Positions 15,474-25,107 are shown, counted from the stretch's first letter. The stretch: DNA of 64,000 nt from Nannocystis bainbridge (GCF_028368995.1 NZ_JAQNDL010000001.1:3808001-3872000); one strand, 5' to 3'. Numbers and translations are program-made. Notes: generated by a model not told the origin, from the letters alone.

Positions 15474-16628
15474 ATGGTTCGTCGCAAGCGTTCCGCAACA
15501 GTTCCCTGCTTTGGCCCGTTGCTCGTGCTCGGGGCCGCTATCGCGGCAGCCGGCTGCGAAGGAGGCGCCGGCAAGGCCTCCCCAACTCCTGCCGTCGCGA
15601 GCAAGTCCGAGAGCAAGTCCGACGCGCCCAAGAAGAAGGCGAGCCGGCCGGTGCCCTCGGCCGCGCAGCTGCTCGATACCGCCAAGAAGTACTTCGCGCC
15701 GCTGCCCGCCTCCGCTGATTCGCCGAACAACCCGATCACCCTCGAGAAGGTCGCGCTCGGCCGGATCCTCTACTACGACACGCGCCTGTCGAAGAACCAC
15801 GACCTGTCGTGCAACAGCTGCCACAAGCTCGACGAGTACGGCGTCGACCACGAGGCGACCTCGCCCGGCCACAAGAAGCAACGCGGCGAGCGCAACACCC
15901 CGACCGTCTACAACGCGGCCATGCACATCGCCCAGTTCTGGGACGGCCGCGCCACCGACGTCGAGGACCAGGCGCTCAAGCCGGTGACGAACCCGGTCGA
16001 GATGGCGCTGGCCGACGAGGCCGCCTGCGTCAACTCGGTCAAGTCGGTGCCCGGCTACGCCGACCTGTTCAAGGCCGCCTTCCCGGCCGACCCCGACCCC
16101 TGCAACCCGCGCAACATCTCGCTGGCGATCGGCGCCTTCGAGCGCGGCCTGGTCACCCCCGCGCCGTTCGACGACTTCCTGGGCGGCAACATGACCGCGC
16201 TCAGCTCCGACGCCCTCCGCGGCCTCGAGCTGTTCATCGAGCTCAACTGCGTCAGCTGTCACACCGGCCCGACGCTCGGCGGCACGATGTACCAGAAGCT
16301 CGGCGCCGTGAAGCCGTACGAGTCGAAGGACGTCGGCCGCTTCAAGGTCACCAACAAGCCCGAGGACAAGTTCGTGTTCAAGGTCCCCGGCCTGCGCAAC
16401 GTCGCCAAGACCGCGCCCTACCTGCACGACGGCTCGGCCAAGGAGCTCGGCGACGCGCTCGACGTCATGGCCGAGTACCAGCTCGCCAAGGGCAAGCTTT
16501 CGGACGAGGAGAAGACCTACCTGATCGCCTTCCTCGACAGCCTCACCGGCAAGATCGACATGGACTACATCAAGCTGCCGGACCTGCCGATCAGCGGCCC
16601 CGACACCATCAAGCCCGACCCGAACTGA
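15474..16628 (+). CDS. MauG/CcpA-type dihaem cytochrome c peroxidase-like lipoprotein
   Basis: 384 residues from ATG 15474 (MVRRKRS...); an ATG five codons upstream is possible. The signal peptide ends AAAGC, so it is probably a lipoprotein. Two c-type haem sites are visible, CNSCHK near residue 112 and CVSCHT near 260. The segments NTPTVYNAA, FWDGRA and VPGLRNVAKTAPYLHDGS are typical of bacterial dihaem peroxidases and MauG. These reduce peroxide or oxidise protein cofactors in the periplasm. No maturation genes lie nearby. A hairpin terminator follows. Confidence 0.9.
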   Translation: MVRRKRSATVPCFGPLLVLGAAIAAAGCEGGAGKASPTPAVASKSESKSDAPKKKASRPVPSAAQLLDTAKKYFAPLPASADSPNNPITLEKVALGRILYYDTRLSKNHDLSCNSCHKLDEYGVDHEATSPGHKKQRGERNTPTVYNAAMHIAQFWDGRATDVEDQALKPVTNPVEMALADEAACVNSVKSVPGYADLFKAAFPADPDPCNPRNISLAIGAFERGLVTPAPFDDFLGGNMTALSSDALRGLELFIELNCVSCHTGPTLGGTMYQKLGAVKPYESKDVGRFKVTNKPEDKFVFKVPGLRNVAKTAPYLHDGSAKELGDALDVMAEYQLAKGKLSDEEKTYLIAFLDSLTGKIDMDYIKLPDLPISGPDTIKPDPN

Positions 16629-16950
16629 TCGGAACGTCGCGCCCGCCGAGTCCCGCGCAGCAGCCCATGCCGCGCGGGACTCTTCGTCTTCGTGGCATCG
16701 GCCCGGCCGACGGGCCGCCGGCGAGCCTGCAGCGACCCGCTGCAACCGGTTCGATCACGCGCGTCGCCACCGAGGACATACCCTGTCCTCGAGGACACAT
16801 TGTTCATCGCCCCTGGACGCGGGCCCGCAGCCCGCGAGCCCGAGCCCGTCCGCGCGACATGTCCCTTCGAACATATGCCATCCATGCCGTGACCGCGGCA
16901 TCGCTGTCACACTTGACCCCCCTCGCCCGGCCGGCTAACCCCGTCCTGGT
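16629..16950. other. Intergenic region before the MYXO-CTERM gene
   Basis: About 320 bases without a gene. It holds the terminator at 16648-16682, dyad repeats at 16774-16806 (CCTGTCC-TCGA-GGACAC) and 16857-16876 (CATGTCC...GAACAT), and a possible promoter TTGACC (16913-16918) with TAACCC 17 nt further, just before the ATG at 16951. Confidence 0.6.
16648..16682 (+). terminator. Hairpin terminator after the MauG-like gene
   Basis: GAGTCCCGCG (16648-16657) pairs perfectly with CGCGGGACTC (16673-16682), with a 15-nt loop. A T-rich TTCGTCTTCG follows. It begins 20 nt after the stop codon. Confidence 0.7.
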
Positions 16951-17565
16951 ATGCGTTCCCTTATTTTTGGCTTCTCCGCGCTCCTCCTCCTCGCCGCCGC
17001 CCCGGCCTCCGCCGCCGAGTTCGTCACCACCAGCGACACCGACTTCGAGCCACCCTCGGTCGTCATCGTCTCGCCCGCCGACGGCAGCAGCTTCGACGGC
17101 ACGCCCGACGCCGTCGTCCCCGTCACGATCGAGCATCAGGGCTACCCGAGCCCGACCGACGTCTCGCTGTGGATCGACGAGGCCGAGGTCGGCGCCTGCC
17201 CCGAAGCGCCGCCGTGCACGTTCGAGGCGACCCTGGCCCCCGGCACCCACGTGCTGAAGGCCGTCGGCAACGACGTCATCGCCGGGACCGACGTCCACGA
17301 GATCACGATCGAGGTCAAGGCCACCAGCGCCGAGACCGAGTCCGGCAGCGACACCGACACCGACCCGACCGGCCAGCCCACCGGCACCGGCGCCGACACC
17401 GACGCCACCGACACCGACGCCACCGACACCGAGAGCGACAGCAGCGGCAGCGGCGACGGCGACAAGCAGGGCTGCGGCTGCAACGCCGGCCCGGGCGCCG
17501 CCGACGTGCTGGGCCTGGCCCTGTTCGCCCTGTTCGCCCCGTGGCGCCGCCGGCGTCACGCCTGA
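16951..17565 (+). CDS. Secreted protein with MYXO-CTERM-type sorting signal
   Basis: 204 residues. A classical signal peptide ends ASAAE near residue 23. An Ig/Big-like beta domain follows (PPSVVIVSPADGSSFDG...), then a Ser/Thr/Asp/Gly linker with repeated ATDTD. The end is GCGCNAGPGAADVLGLALFALFAPWRRRRHA in pattern: Cys pair, hydrophobic helix, Arg cluster. This is the MYXO-CTERM architecture, which is cleaved and lipid-anchored to the outer surface in myxobacteria. It is 15 nt upstream of the DUF1592 gene and probably co-transcribed with it. Function of the Ig-like part is unknown. Confidence 0.85.
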   Translation: MRSLIFGFSALLLLAAAPASAAEFVTTSDTDFEPPSVVIVSPADGSSFDGTPDAVVPVTIEHQGYPSPTDVSLWIDEAEVGACPEAPPCTFEATLAPGTHVLKAVGNDVIAGTDVHEITIEVKATSAETESGSDTDTDPTGQPTGTGADTDATDTDATDTESDSSGSGDGDKQGCGCNAGPGAADVLGLALFALFAPWRRRRHA

Positions 17566-17580
17566 GCGCCAGGACGAGCC

Positions 17581-19209
17581 ATGCGATCCGCGAGCGCCAG
17601 CTCCGACTCGACCCGCCGCGCCACCGAGCGAGCGCCCGGGCACGGCGAGCGCGCAGCGATCGGCCTCCTGCTGCTCGGCATCTTCGCGGTCGCCTGCGCG
17701 CCCGAGCCCGCGGCGCCACCTGTCCCCGAGGCCATGGTCCGCCGCCTCACCGCCTTCGAGTACGCCAACACCGTGCGCGACGTCCTCGGGGTCGAGGCAT
17801 CACTCGCGCGCGAGTTCCCCGGCGATCCGCCAGCGCTCGGCTTCGACACGGTGGCGACCTCGCAGCCCCCCTCTTCGCTGCTGGTCCAGATCTTCCAACA
17901 CTCGGCGGAGTCGATCGCCGACGCGACCCTGCGCTCCGAGTCGGCCCGGGCGGCGCTGCACGTGTGCACGCCCGCGCCCGCCGATCCGTCGCCGTGCCTG
18001 CGCGCGATCGTCGAGTCGCTGCTCACGCGCGCGTGGCGGCGCCCGCCCGAACGCGCCGAGCTCGAGCGCTACTTGGCCCTCATCGAGCCCGCCGAGCTCG
18101 ACGCCGGCCTGCGCCTCGTGATCGAGGCCGCCTTGCTGTCGCCGCAGTTCACCTTCCGCTGGGAGCGCGACGCCGGCGCGCCGGGCGAGTCGCACTGGCT
18201 CGACGACCACGCCCTCGCCGTGCGCCTCTCCTACTTCCTGTGGAGCAGCGCGCCCGACGACGAGCTGCTGGCGCTGGCCGTCGTCGGCCGCCTGCAGGAC
18301 GCGTCGGTGCTGGCCGAGCAAGTCGAGCGCATGCTCGCCGACCCACGCGCGGCCGGCTTCGTCGACGGCTTCGCCGGCCAGTGGCTGCACTTCCGCGGCC
18401 TCGACGACATCTTCCGCGACGCCCACCGCTACCCGCGCTACGACGAGGCCGTGCGCGACTCGATGCGCGAGGCGATGCGCCGCCGCTTCCGCGAGTTCCT
18501 GGTCCCCGGCCGCGACCTCCGCGACCTGCTGCTCGACACCCACGCCCACGTCGACGCCGAGCTGGCCGCGCTCTACTACCTGCCCGACGAGGTCGCCGTC
18601 GGAGAATTCACGCGCATCGACCTCGGCCCGCACAAGCGCCGCGGCCTGCTCACCGAGCCAGGCCTGATGACCGTGCTCGCCTATCCGTTCGCCAGCGCCC
18701 CGACCCGCCGCGGCCGCTTCGTGCTCGAGCAACTGCTGTGCTCGCCCCTACCGCCGCCCCCGCCCGAGGCCGCCGCCCAGCCGGTGAGCGACGCCAGCAC
18801 CGCCCGCGAGCGCCTCGCCCACCACCGCGCCGATCCGGCCTGCGCCGGCTGCCACGCGATCCTCGACCCCATCGGCCTCGCCTTCGAACACTTCGACGCC
18901 GTCGGCGCCTGGCGCGGCAGCGAACACGGCGAGCTCATCGACGCCGCCGGCGAGCTGCCCACCGGCGAGCGCTTCGCCGACGTCCGCGAGCTGGCGGCGA
19001 TCGTCGCCGACGACCCCCGCTTCCCCCGCTGCGTCGCCACTCATGTCCTGACCTACGCCCTCGGCCGCCCGCTGGTCGCCGAGGACCAACCCGTCCTCTC
19101 GAACATTTATAAAAAGTTCATCGCCGCCGACCGCGACCTGGTCGCGCTGATCGTGGCCGTGGTCCAGAGCGATCCGTTCCGGGCCCGCCGCGCCCAGGAG
19201 GCCCCATGA
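17581..19209 (+). CDS. DUF1592/DUF1588-family lipoprotein
   Basis: 542 residues. A lipobox (IFAVAC) lies near residue 39. Domains in order: DUF1587-type RLTAFEYANTVRDVLGV, DUF1595-type LTRAWRRPPERAELERYL, DUF1592-type VRLSYFLWSSAPDDELL, DUF1588-type CAGCHAILDPIGLAFEHFD (a CxxCH), and DUF1585-type CVATHVLTYALGR. This set is known from planctomycetes and myxobacteria and is nearly always paired with DUF1552, as here. The biochemical role is not established; an oxidative or haem-linked extracellular function is often guessed. The TGA overlaps an ATG that begins the repeated leader of the next gene. Confidence 0.88.
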   Translation: MRSASASSDSTRRATERAPGHGERAAIGLLLLGIFAVACAPEPAAPPVPEAMVRRLTAFEYANTVRDVLGVEASLAREFPGDPPALGFDTVATSQPPSSLLVQIFQHSAESIADATLRSESARAALHVCTPAPADPSPCLRAIVESLLTRAWRRPPERAELERYLALIEPAELDAGLRLVIEAALLSPQFTFRWERDAGAPGESHWLDDHALAVRLSYFLWSSAPDDELLALAVVGRLQDASVLAEQVERMLADPRAAGFVDGFAGQWLHFRGLDDIFRDAHRYPRYDEAVRDSMREAMRRRFREFLVPGRDLRDLLLDTHAHVDAELAALYYLPDEVAVGEFTRIDLGPHKRRGLLTEPGLMTVLAYPFASAPTRRGRFVLEQLLCSPLPPPPPEAAAQPVSDASTARERLAHHRADPACAGCHAILDPIGLAFEHFDAVGAWRGSEHGELIDAAGELPTGERFADVRELAAIVADDPRFPRCVATHVLTYALGRPLVAEDQPVLSNIYKKFIAADRDLVALIVAVVQSDPFRARRAQEAP

Positions 19210-19471
19210 GCCTCTTCTTCAAGGCGCCGGCGCGCACACATCACCTGTCCTCTCGGACATTTGATTCGTCACCCCCGCGCGCGACTCCTCCATCCTCACA
19301 TGTCCTCGCGGACATCCCATCCGGAGGCCCCATGAGCCTCCCCTTCAAAGCGCCTGCTCGCGCAGCTCGCCTGTCCTCTCGGACATTTGATTCATCGCCC
19401 CCGTGCGCGACTCCTCCGCGCATGGCTCGCACATCTCACCTGTCCTCTCGGACATCTCATCAGGAGGCCCC
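19196..19471 (+). repeat. Triplicated ribosome-site/start segment with embedded dyads
   Basis: AGGAGGCCCCATGA or a close form (GGAGGCCCCATGA) occurs at 19196, 19321 and 19461. Between them CCTGTCC-TCTC-GGACAT dyads recur at 19246-19261, 19372-19387 and 19440-19455, plus CATGTCC-TCGC-GGACAT at 19299. The first two copies also share the following codons ATGAGCCTC and the GGCGCC/GCGCGC block. Only the third ATG leads into DUF1552. Confidence 0.9.
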
Positions 19472-20797
19472 ATGAAGTCCGCCACGCGTCGGGGCCTCTC
19501 GCGTCGCGCCTTGCTGGCGGGCGGCGCCGTCGCCGTCGGTCTGCCCTTCCTCGACGTCATGCGCCCGCCTGCGCGCGCGGCCGGGCCCGTGCGGCCGCGG
19601 CGGCTCCTCTGTTACTTCGTGCCCAACGGTGTGCGCGGCGACGCCTGGTTCCCCGCGTCCGACCCGGTGCTGCAGCTCTCGCCCTCGCTGGCCGCCCTCG
19701 CCCCGGTCAAGGAGCGCGTCATCGTCTTCTCCGGCCTCGCCAACGCCCCTGGTTTGCCCGAGCTGCCGGGCTCGCACGCCTCGGGCACGGCCGCCTTCCT
19801 CACCGCTCGCAAGGCGCGGCGCTCCGAGGTCGATCTGCACGTCGGCGTCTCGCTCGACCAGCGATACGCCGCCGCGATCGCCGGCGCCACCCCGCTCGAC
19901 TCGCTGCAGCTCGGGTGCGAGGGCGGCGGCTCCTTCGGCGCCTGCGACATCGGCTTCGCCTGCGCTTATCACCGATCGATCTCCTGGTCCTCGTCCACCA
20001 CCCCGCTGCCCAAGCTCACCTCGCCGCGGCTCGCCTTCGACCTCCTCCTCGCCGGCGACGATCCCGGCGCCAGCGCGGCCGCGCGGGCCCGGCGGCGGGC
20101 CCAGCGGCGCTCCGTGCTCGACGTCGTGCTCGCCGACATTCATGACCTCGAGGGCGACCTCGGCGTCGGCGATCGCGTCCGTCTGGACGCCTACCTCGCG
20201 GGCTTGCGCGCGCTCGAGCGCCAGGTCGACGCCCCCGCTGGCGCCTGTCCGGCCGCCAGCCCGCCCGGCGAGCCCGCCGATTTCCTCGCCCACCTCGACC
20301 TCATGAACGAGCTGATGGTGCTCGCGTTCGCCTGCGACCGCACGCGCGTCCTCACCTTCATGCTCGGCAACGCCGCCAGCAACCGCGCCTTCCCCTTCCT
20401 CGGCGTCGAGGGTGGCCACCACGACCTCTCGCATCACGCCGGCGACGCCAGCAAGATCGCCGGCCTGCGCCAGGTCGACGCCTGGCAAGCGGCCCAGTTC
20501 GCGCGCCTGCTGCAGCGGCTCGCCGACACCCCCGACGGCGACGGCGACCTGCTGCGCTCGACCATCGTCCTGCTCGGCAGCGACGTCGGCGACGGCAACA
20601 GCCACTCCCACCACGACCTGCCGGTCCTGCTGGCCGGCGGCGACGACCTGTGGGGTGGCGGCCGTCACCTGGCCTATGAGACAGGCACCCCGCTGGCGCG
20701 CCTCTACGTCTCGCTCCTCCAGGCCCTCGGCCTGCCCGACACCCGCTTCGGCGAGGACGGCGACGGCCCGTTGACCGGCCTGCGCCTCGACGCCTGA
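19472..20797 (+). CDS. DUF1552-family protein, Tat-exported
   Basis: 441 residues from ATG 19472, preceded by the third AGGAGG. The N-terminus RRGLSRRALLAGGAVAVGLPF is a twin-arginine signal (SRRALL). The body has the family features LLCYFVPNGVRGDAWFP, VFSGLAN and SHASGTAAFLT, then the C-terminal GGHHDLSHH and SHSHHDLPVLLAGG. DUF1552 proteins are encoded next to DUF1592 proteins and presumably act with them outside the cytoplasm. Because of the triplicated leader, two extra start-like sites precede the true one. Confidence 0.88.
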   Translation: MKSATRRGLSRRALLAGGAVAVGLPFLDVMRPPARAAGPVRPRRLLCYFVPNGVRGDAWFPASDPVLQLSPSLAALAPVKERVIVFSGLANAPGLPELPGSHASGTAAFLTARKARRSEVDLHVGVSLDQRYAAAIAGATPLDSLQLGCEGGGSFGACDIGFACAYHRSISWSSSTTPLPKLTSPRLAFDLLLAGDDPGASAAARARRRAQRRSVLDVVLADIHDLEGDLGVGDRVRLDAYLAGLRALERQVDAPAGACPAASPPGEPADFLAHLDLMNELMVLAFACDRTRVLTFMLGNAASNRAFPFLGVEGGHHDLSHHAGDASKIAGLRQVDAWQAAQFARLLQRLADTPDGDGDLLRSTIVLLGSDVGDGNSHSHHDLPVLLAGGDDLWGGGRHLAYETGTPLARLYVSLLQALGLPDTRFGEDGDGPLTGLRLDA

Positions 20798-20814
20798 CGG
20801 GTTCGCCAGGAGAT

Positions 20815-20862
20815 GTGTCCACAGAACATGTCCTCGAGGACATGTCTACTGGGACACCAAAT
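20815..20862. repeat. CATGTCC dyad after the DUF1552 gene
   Basis: ACATGTCC-TCGA-GGACATGT at 20826-20845 is a perfect 8-bp-arm palindrome, flanked by TGTGTCC and GGGACACC half-sites. It lies between convergent genes. Confidence 0.85.
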
Positions 20863-21014
20863 AAGACAACCTCCGGAGTCGCGCCCACGACCTCGACGGC
20901 TGCGCTCACAAACACCAACCTCATGACCTACGGAGTCGCCCTCGACCTCGACGGTCACCTCCTAAGACACCGACCCGACGCTCTCCGGGACGCCACCCCC
21001 CTCGGCGCCTGCGC

Positions 21015-23348
21015 TCACGGCTTCGTCTGCTTCACGGCCTTCTTCTTCTTCGGCCCCTGCTTCTCCGCCAGCAGCGAGTCCATCCTCGCTGGCGGCACCA
21101 CCAGCCACCAGCGCTGCTCCACCTCGTCGAGCAGCACCAGCCCTTCCTTCGAGGAGTAGCCCAGCGACACCTTGAAGTCGCCTTGCTCGACCACCCCCCA
21201 GCGACCGAGCGGTACCCGCCCGCGGAACTCGTTCGCCTCTTCCTCGCGCTTCGCGGTCGCGAACTCCTCGCGCGTCACCGCCACGTCGCCGTGGCCCGCC
21301 TCCGCCAGCGCCACCAGCCACGCGCGCGCCTGCAGCCGCAGGCTCGAGGTGCCCGCACCTGCGGCCACGCTCGCGAACAGCTCCGGCAGGCCCTCGAGGC
21401 TCTGCATGCGGAACGCCAGCGCCCCCGCGTTGAGGCGGGCGGCCAGCTCGTCCCCGTCGGCCGCCGCCGCGCGCTCGAGGATCGTCATCGCCGCCGGCAG
21501 GTCGCCCGAGAAGGCCACCACCAGCGCCGCGTTGTTCAGCGCCAGCGCCCGATCTTTCCCGGTCTTGCGCTCGGCCAGCGCCGTGAACCCGTCGAACGCT
21601 CGCTGCAGCAACGCCTTCTCGCCCTCGCGGCCCGCGATCGCGTCCACCGTCGCGTTGAAGAACGCCGCCGCGTCGGCATCGACCCCGCTCGGCAGGCTCT
21701 TCACCGACTTCACCGCCGTCAGCAGCAGCTCCTCGTCCTCCCACGCCAGCGCCCCCGCCAGCTGCGCGCGGGCCTGCTGCAGCCGCAGATCCGGATCCTC
21801 CTGCAGCGTCGCCGGCAGCGGCGCGCTCGCCAGCAGCCGGACCTTGCGCGGATCGGCGAGCAGCCGCGTGCTCGAGAACACCAGCCGCCACGCGTCGCGC
21901 GACTCCGGGAACTTGCGCGTCAGCGCCAGCGCCTGCTCGGGCAGCTTGCGCAGCAGCGCCAGCGCCGGCGCGCGCTGCTTGGCCACGAACTTCGGCATCG
22001 CCTCGCGCGTCAGCGTGAACAACAGCTCGAGCACCGCCGCGCGCGCCGGGTCGTGAGCGCGGAAGCCGTGGACCAGCGCCATCAGCTCCGCCAGCTGCGC
22101 GTCGAGGTTCGGCGGCGGTGCCTCGGGCGCGCGCGTCATCTGGGTGGCGAGCTCGCCGATCATCACCAGCGGCACCGTACCGAGCGCGACCTCGTAGTAG
22201 AGCCGGTCGTGATTGGCCAGCTCGCGGGCCGCGCGGACGTGGCGGGTCGCGATCGCCAGATCGAAGTTGCGCTGCAGCGCCACCACTGCCAGCCCCGTCA
22301 GCGGGCGCGCGTCGCTCGGGTGCGCCGTCGCCATCGCCTTGAACGTCGCCTCCGCGTCGCCCAGGCGGTTCAGCTTCAGCAGCAGGTGCCCGCGCTCGAG
22401 CTGCAGCGTCAGCTCTGGCGTTTGCCCGATCTCCGCCACGCGTCGCACCAGCGTCGCTGTCGCGTCGAGATCCGCCAGTCGCTTGGCGAACGCCGCCGCC
22501 TTGGCCTCGCCGGCCTCCTCGGGCCCGCGCGCCGCCGCCAGCGCGCGCGCCTCCTCGGCGCACGCGAGGTCGAGCGCCGTCAGGCACGACCCCGTCAGCT
22601 CCGCGTAGTCGCCCCCGGTCGCGCGCGCGCCCTTGCGCTGCACCGCCAGCCGGCGCAGCGCCACCGCCTCCGCGAACTGTTCGGCCTCTCGCTTCGCCTG
22701 GCTCGCGCGCACCAGCACCTCCGGCACCGTCGGGTGACGCGGGTGCTCGCGCAGCAGTCGCGCCGTCACGTGCATGTGCAGCGAAGGCGCCCGCTCGACC
22801 GCCCGGCCCGCCGCCGCCAGCGCCTCCTCGATCTGCTGCGCCTCGAGCTGGGCCTCCTTGCGCGCCGTAGCGATCGCCAGCTCGAGCAGCTGACCGAACA
22901 GCGCGCTGCGCTGGAACAGCCGCAGGCTGTCGACCACCCCGTACGCCTTCGTCAGCGCCGCCAGCAGCTCTGGATCGTCGCTGCCGGCCACCACCGCGCG
23001 CTCCGCCAGGATCAGCCCGCGCGCGAACAGCAGCGCCGTCTGCATCATCGATCCGGCGTCGCGCGTATCGAGCTTGTCCCACGCCGCGATCGCCTCGCGC
23101 GCCTCGGCGATCCGCTTCGGCGACTTCGGGTCGCCGGTCAGCGACGACTCGACCCTGGCCTTGAGCCACGGCGGCAGCACCTCGTGCAGCGGCGGCTGCG
23201 GCCCCGGGTCGAGCTTCGCGGCCACCGCCTCGAGCTCCGGGTCGCCCGCCTGCGCCGGCGCCGTCGCGCGCGCCTCGGGCTTCGTCGTCGCCGTGGAGGC
23301 CGGCCTGCACCCGGCCGCGAAAATCACCACGAGCGCGAGTCGTCGCAT
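21015..23348 (-). CDS. TPR-rich lipoprotein
   Basis: 777 residues from ATG 23348. The short signal MRRLALVVIFAAGC carries a lipobox. The protein is almost entirely alpha-helical with degenerate TPR-like units (for example GHLLLKLNRLGDAEATFKAM, and LNNAALVVAFSGDLPAAMTIL). The tail is a small beta region followed by the basic end KKKKAVKQ. It is probably an envelope-anchored scaffold. It is 11 nt downstream of the MFS gene on the same strand and probably belongs to the orn-MFS transcription unit. No enzymatic motif was found. Confidence 0.78.
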   Translation of the reverse strand: MRRLALVVIFAAGCRPASTATTKPEARATAPAQAGDPELEAVAAKLDPGPQPPLHEVLPPWLKARVESSLTGDPKSPKRIAEAREAIAAWDKLDTRDAGSMMQTALLFARGLILAERAVVAGSDDPELLAALTKAYGVVDSLRLFQRSALFGQLLELAIATARKEAQLEAQQIEEALAAAGRAVERAPSLHMHVTARLLREHPRHPTVPEVLVRASQAKREAEQFAEAVALRRLAVQRKGARATGGDYAELTGSCLTALDLACAEEARALAAARGPEEAGEAKAAAFAKRLADLDATATLVRRVAEIGQTPELTLQLERGHLLLKLNRLGDAEATFKAMATAHPSDARPLTGLAVVALQRNFDLAIATRHVRAARELANHDRLYYEVALGTVPLVMIGELATQMTRAPEAPPPNLDAQLAELMALVHGFRAHDPARAAVLELLFTLTREAMPKFVAKQRAPALALLRKLPEQALALTRKFPESRDAWRLVFSSTRLLADPRKVRLLASAPLPATLQEDPDLRLQQARAQLAGALAWEDEELLLTAVKSVKSLPSGVDADAAAFFNATVDAIAGREGEKALLQRAFDGFTALAERKTGKDRALALNNAALVVAFSGDLPAAMTILERAAAADGDELAARLNAGALAFRMQSLEGLPELFASVAAGAGTSSLRLQARAWLVALAEAGHGDVAVTREEFATAKREEEANEFRGRVPLGRWGVVEQGDFKVSLGYSSKEGLVLLDEVEQRWWLVVPPARMDSLLAEKQGPKKKKAVKQTKP

Positions 23349-23359
23349 CGGCCGCCAGC

Positions 23360-24550
23360 TTACCGCGAGCCGCGCAGCGCCGTCTCGACCGCCGGATCGC
23401 GCCAGCCGACCGCCAGCCACAGCGCGGCCGCGAGCGCGAACGCGGCCGCGAGCGCGAAGGCCCACTGCAGCCCGAACTCTGCCGCGTGGCCGGCCGCGCC
23501 CGAGCCGACGAACCGCGCCGCCCCGTAGCACAGCGCCGCGTACAGCCCCTGCACCGAGTTGCGGAAGTCCGGCGTCGCCTTGTGGTCGAGCACCATCGGC
23601 GGCAGCAGATACAGGCTCATCACCACCGGCCCGTGCAGCACCTGCGTCGCCAGCACCGTCGTCGGCGTCGCCTCCACCGCCAGCAGCGCCATCCTCACCG
23701 TCATGCACCCCGCCCCGAACAGCATCAACGAGCGCACGCTCGTGCGGCGCAGGATCGCCGGCGCCAAAAAGATCCACGGCAGCTCGAACAGCACCCCGAG
23801 GTTCGACACCAGACCCACCCACGACGGATCGATCCCCACCTCGACCACCAGCCGCGGGTAGAACGCATAGAACACGCTGATCGACGCGAACAGCAGCACC
23901 AGCGGCCCGACCAGCGCGAACGTCGGCGGCCGGCGCAGCTCGGCCCACGCCGCCGCCGTCGGCACCGCCGTCGCGCTGCGTGGCTCCGGCACCACCCGCG
24001 GCAGCAGCGGCGCGCACAGCACCGCCAGCGCCGCCGCGGCCGCGCCCGTCAGCATCGCCGCGCGCCCGCCCGCGAGGCCCGAGTGCATCAACGCGAACAG
24101 CACGAACGCCGGCGCCATGAAGCCGAGGCTGCCCCACACCCGCAGCGCCCCGTAGTTCGGCGGTGTCGCGCCCGAAGTGCGCGCGCGCGCCATCTCGGTG
24201 AACGCCAGCGCGTCGAGCAGCGGCGTCATTGGCGTATAGGCCAGCCCGAACGCCGCCGACAGCAGCAGCGCCGCCGCGAACTCCTCGGCCCACGCGAACG
24301 CCAGCAGCACCGCGCACGACAGCGCGTAACCGACGGCCACCAGCGTGCGCCCCGGGACCTTGCGGTCGGCGAGGGCCGCCACTGCCGGCGGCGCGACCAG
24401 GACGGCGAGCCCGTAAGCCCCGGTGATCCAGCCGATCTGGCTGTCCGGTAACTTCAGGTCATGTCCCAAGAATACTGGCACATAGGGCAGGTACGCCCCG
24501 ACCACCGCATACAGCAGGAAGTAGTGGAGCTTGAAGCCCGCCGTGCGCAT
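23360..24550 (-). CDS. Major facilitator superfamily permease (LacY/NupG-like group)
   Basis: 396 residues from ATG 24550 with about 12 hydrophobic helices. The N-terminus FKLHYFLLYAVVGAYLPYVPVFL and the loop ALADRKVPGRTLV fit the MFS_1-like (PF12832) group related to nucleoside/lactose symporters. The substrate is unknown. It starts 5 nt after the orn stop and ends just before the TPR lipoprotein, so the three form one unit. Confidence 0.82.
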   Translation of the reverse strand: MRTAGFKLHYFLLYAVVGAYLPYVPVFLGHDLKLPDSQIGWITGAYGLAVLVAPPAVAALADRKVPGRTLVAVGYALSCAVLLAFAWAEEFAAALLLSAAFGLAYTPMTPLLDALAFTEMARARTSGATPPNYGALRVWGSLGFMAPAFVLFALMHSGLAGGRAAMLTGAAAAALAVLCAPLLPRVVPEPRSATAVPTAAAWAELRRPPTFALVGPLVLLFASISVFYAFYPRLVVEVGIDPSWVGLVSNLGVLFELPWIFLAPAILRRTSVRSLMLFGAGCMTVRMALLAVEATPTTVLATQVLHGPVVMSLYLLPPMVLDHKATPDFRNSVQGLYAALCYGAARFVGSGAAGHAAEFGLQWAFALAAAFALAAALWLAVGWRDPAVETALRGSR

Positions 24551-24555
24551 GCGGC

Positions 24556-25092
24556 TCAGCGGAACACGTGCTCGCGGTAGAACCGGAGCTCGGCGATCGA
24601 CTCGCGGATGTCGTCGAGCGCGCGGTGGGTCTCGCGCTTGGTCGGCGCGCTGACGGTCGGGTACCAGCGGCGGACCAGCTCCTTGATCGACGACACGTCG
24701 ATGTTGCGGTAGCTGAGGTGGCCGGTGAGCGCCGGCATGTAGCGGATCAGGAACCGGCGGTCGTGGCCGATCGAGTTGCCGCACAGCGGCGACTTGCCGG
24801 CCGGGCAGTGGCGGCGGACCAGCTCGAGCACCTGCGCCTCGGCCTCGGCCAGCGACACCGGCGACGCCTTGACCGCCGCCGTCAGCCCGCTGTTGCCGTG
24901 CTGGCGCGTGCACCACTCGTCCATCGCGTCGAGCACCGCGTCGGGCTGGTGGACCACCAGGTCGGGGCCCTCGGCGACGACGTTGAGGTCGCCGTCGGTG
25001 ATGATCGCCGCGATCTCGAGGATCTGGCAGTGGTCGGGGTCGAGGCCCGACATCTCGAGGTCGATCCACACGAGCGGCGGCGCGGCGTCCAT
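24556..25092 (-). CDS. orn: Oligoribonuclease
   Basis: 178 residues, the normal length. DEDDh exonuclease that degrades 2-5-nt RNA and pGpG. Motifs: VWIDLEMSGLD near residue 8 (Asp and Glu), GNSIGHDRRFL near 105 (Asp), and HRALDDIRESI near 156 (His and Asp). The conserved NIDVSSIKEL supports Orn rather than other DEDDh nucleases. Located between the vWA lipoprotein and the MFS gene, all on the minus strand. Confidence 0.96.
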   Translation of the reverse strand: MDAAPPLVWIDLEMSGLDPDHCQILEIAAIITDGDLNVVAEGPDLVVHQPDAVLDAMDEWCTRQHGNSGLTAAVKASPVSLAEAEAQVLELVRRHCPAGKSPLCGNSIGHDRRFLIRYMPALTGHLSYRNIDVSSIKELVRRWYPTVSAPTKRETHRALDDIRESIAELRFYREHVFR

Positions 25093-25107
25093 GGCCGCGC
25101 GATCCTA

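Noticed and set aside
19206..19475. An 89-codon gene between DUF1592 and DUF1552
   Set aside because: The frame consists only of the duplicated leader and dyads; it is treated as a repeat with decoy starts.
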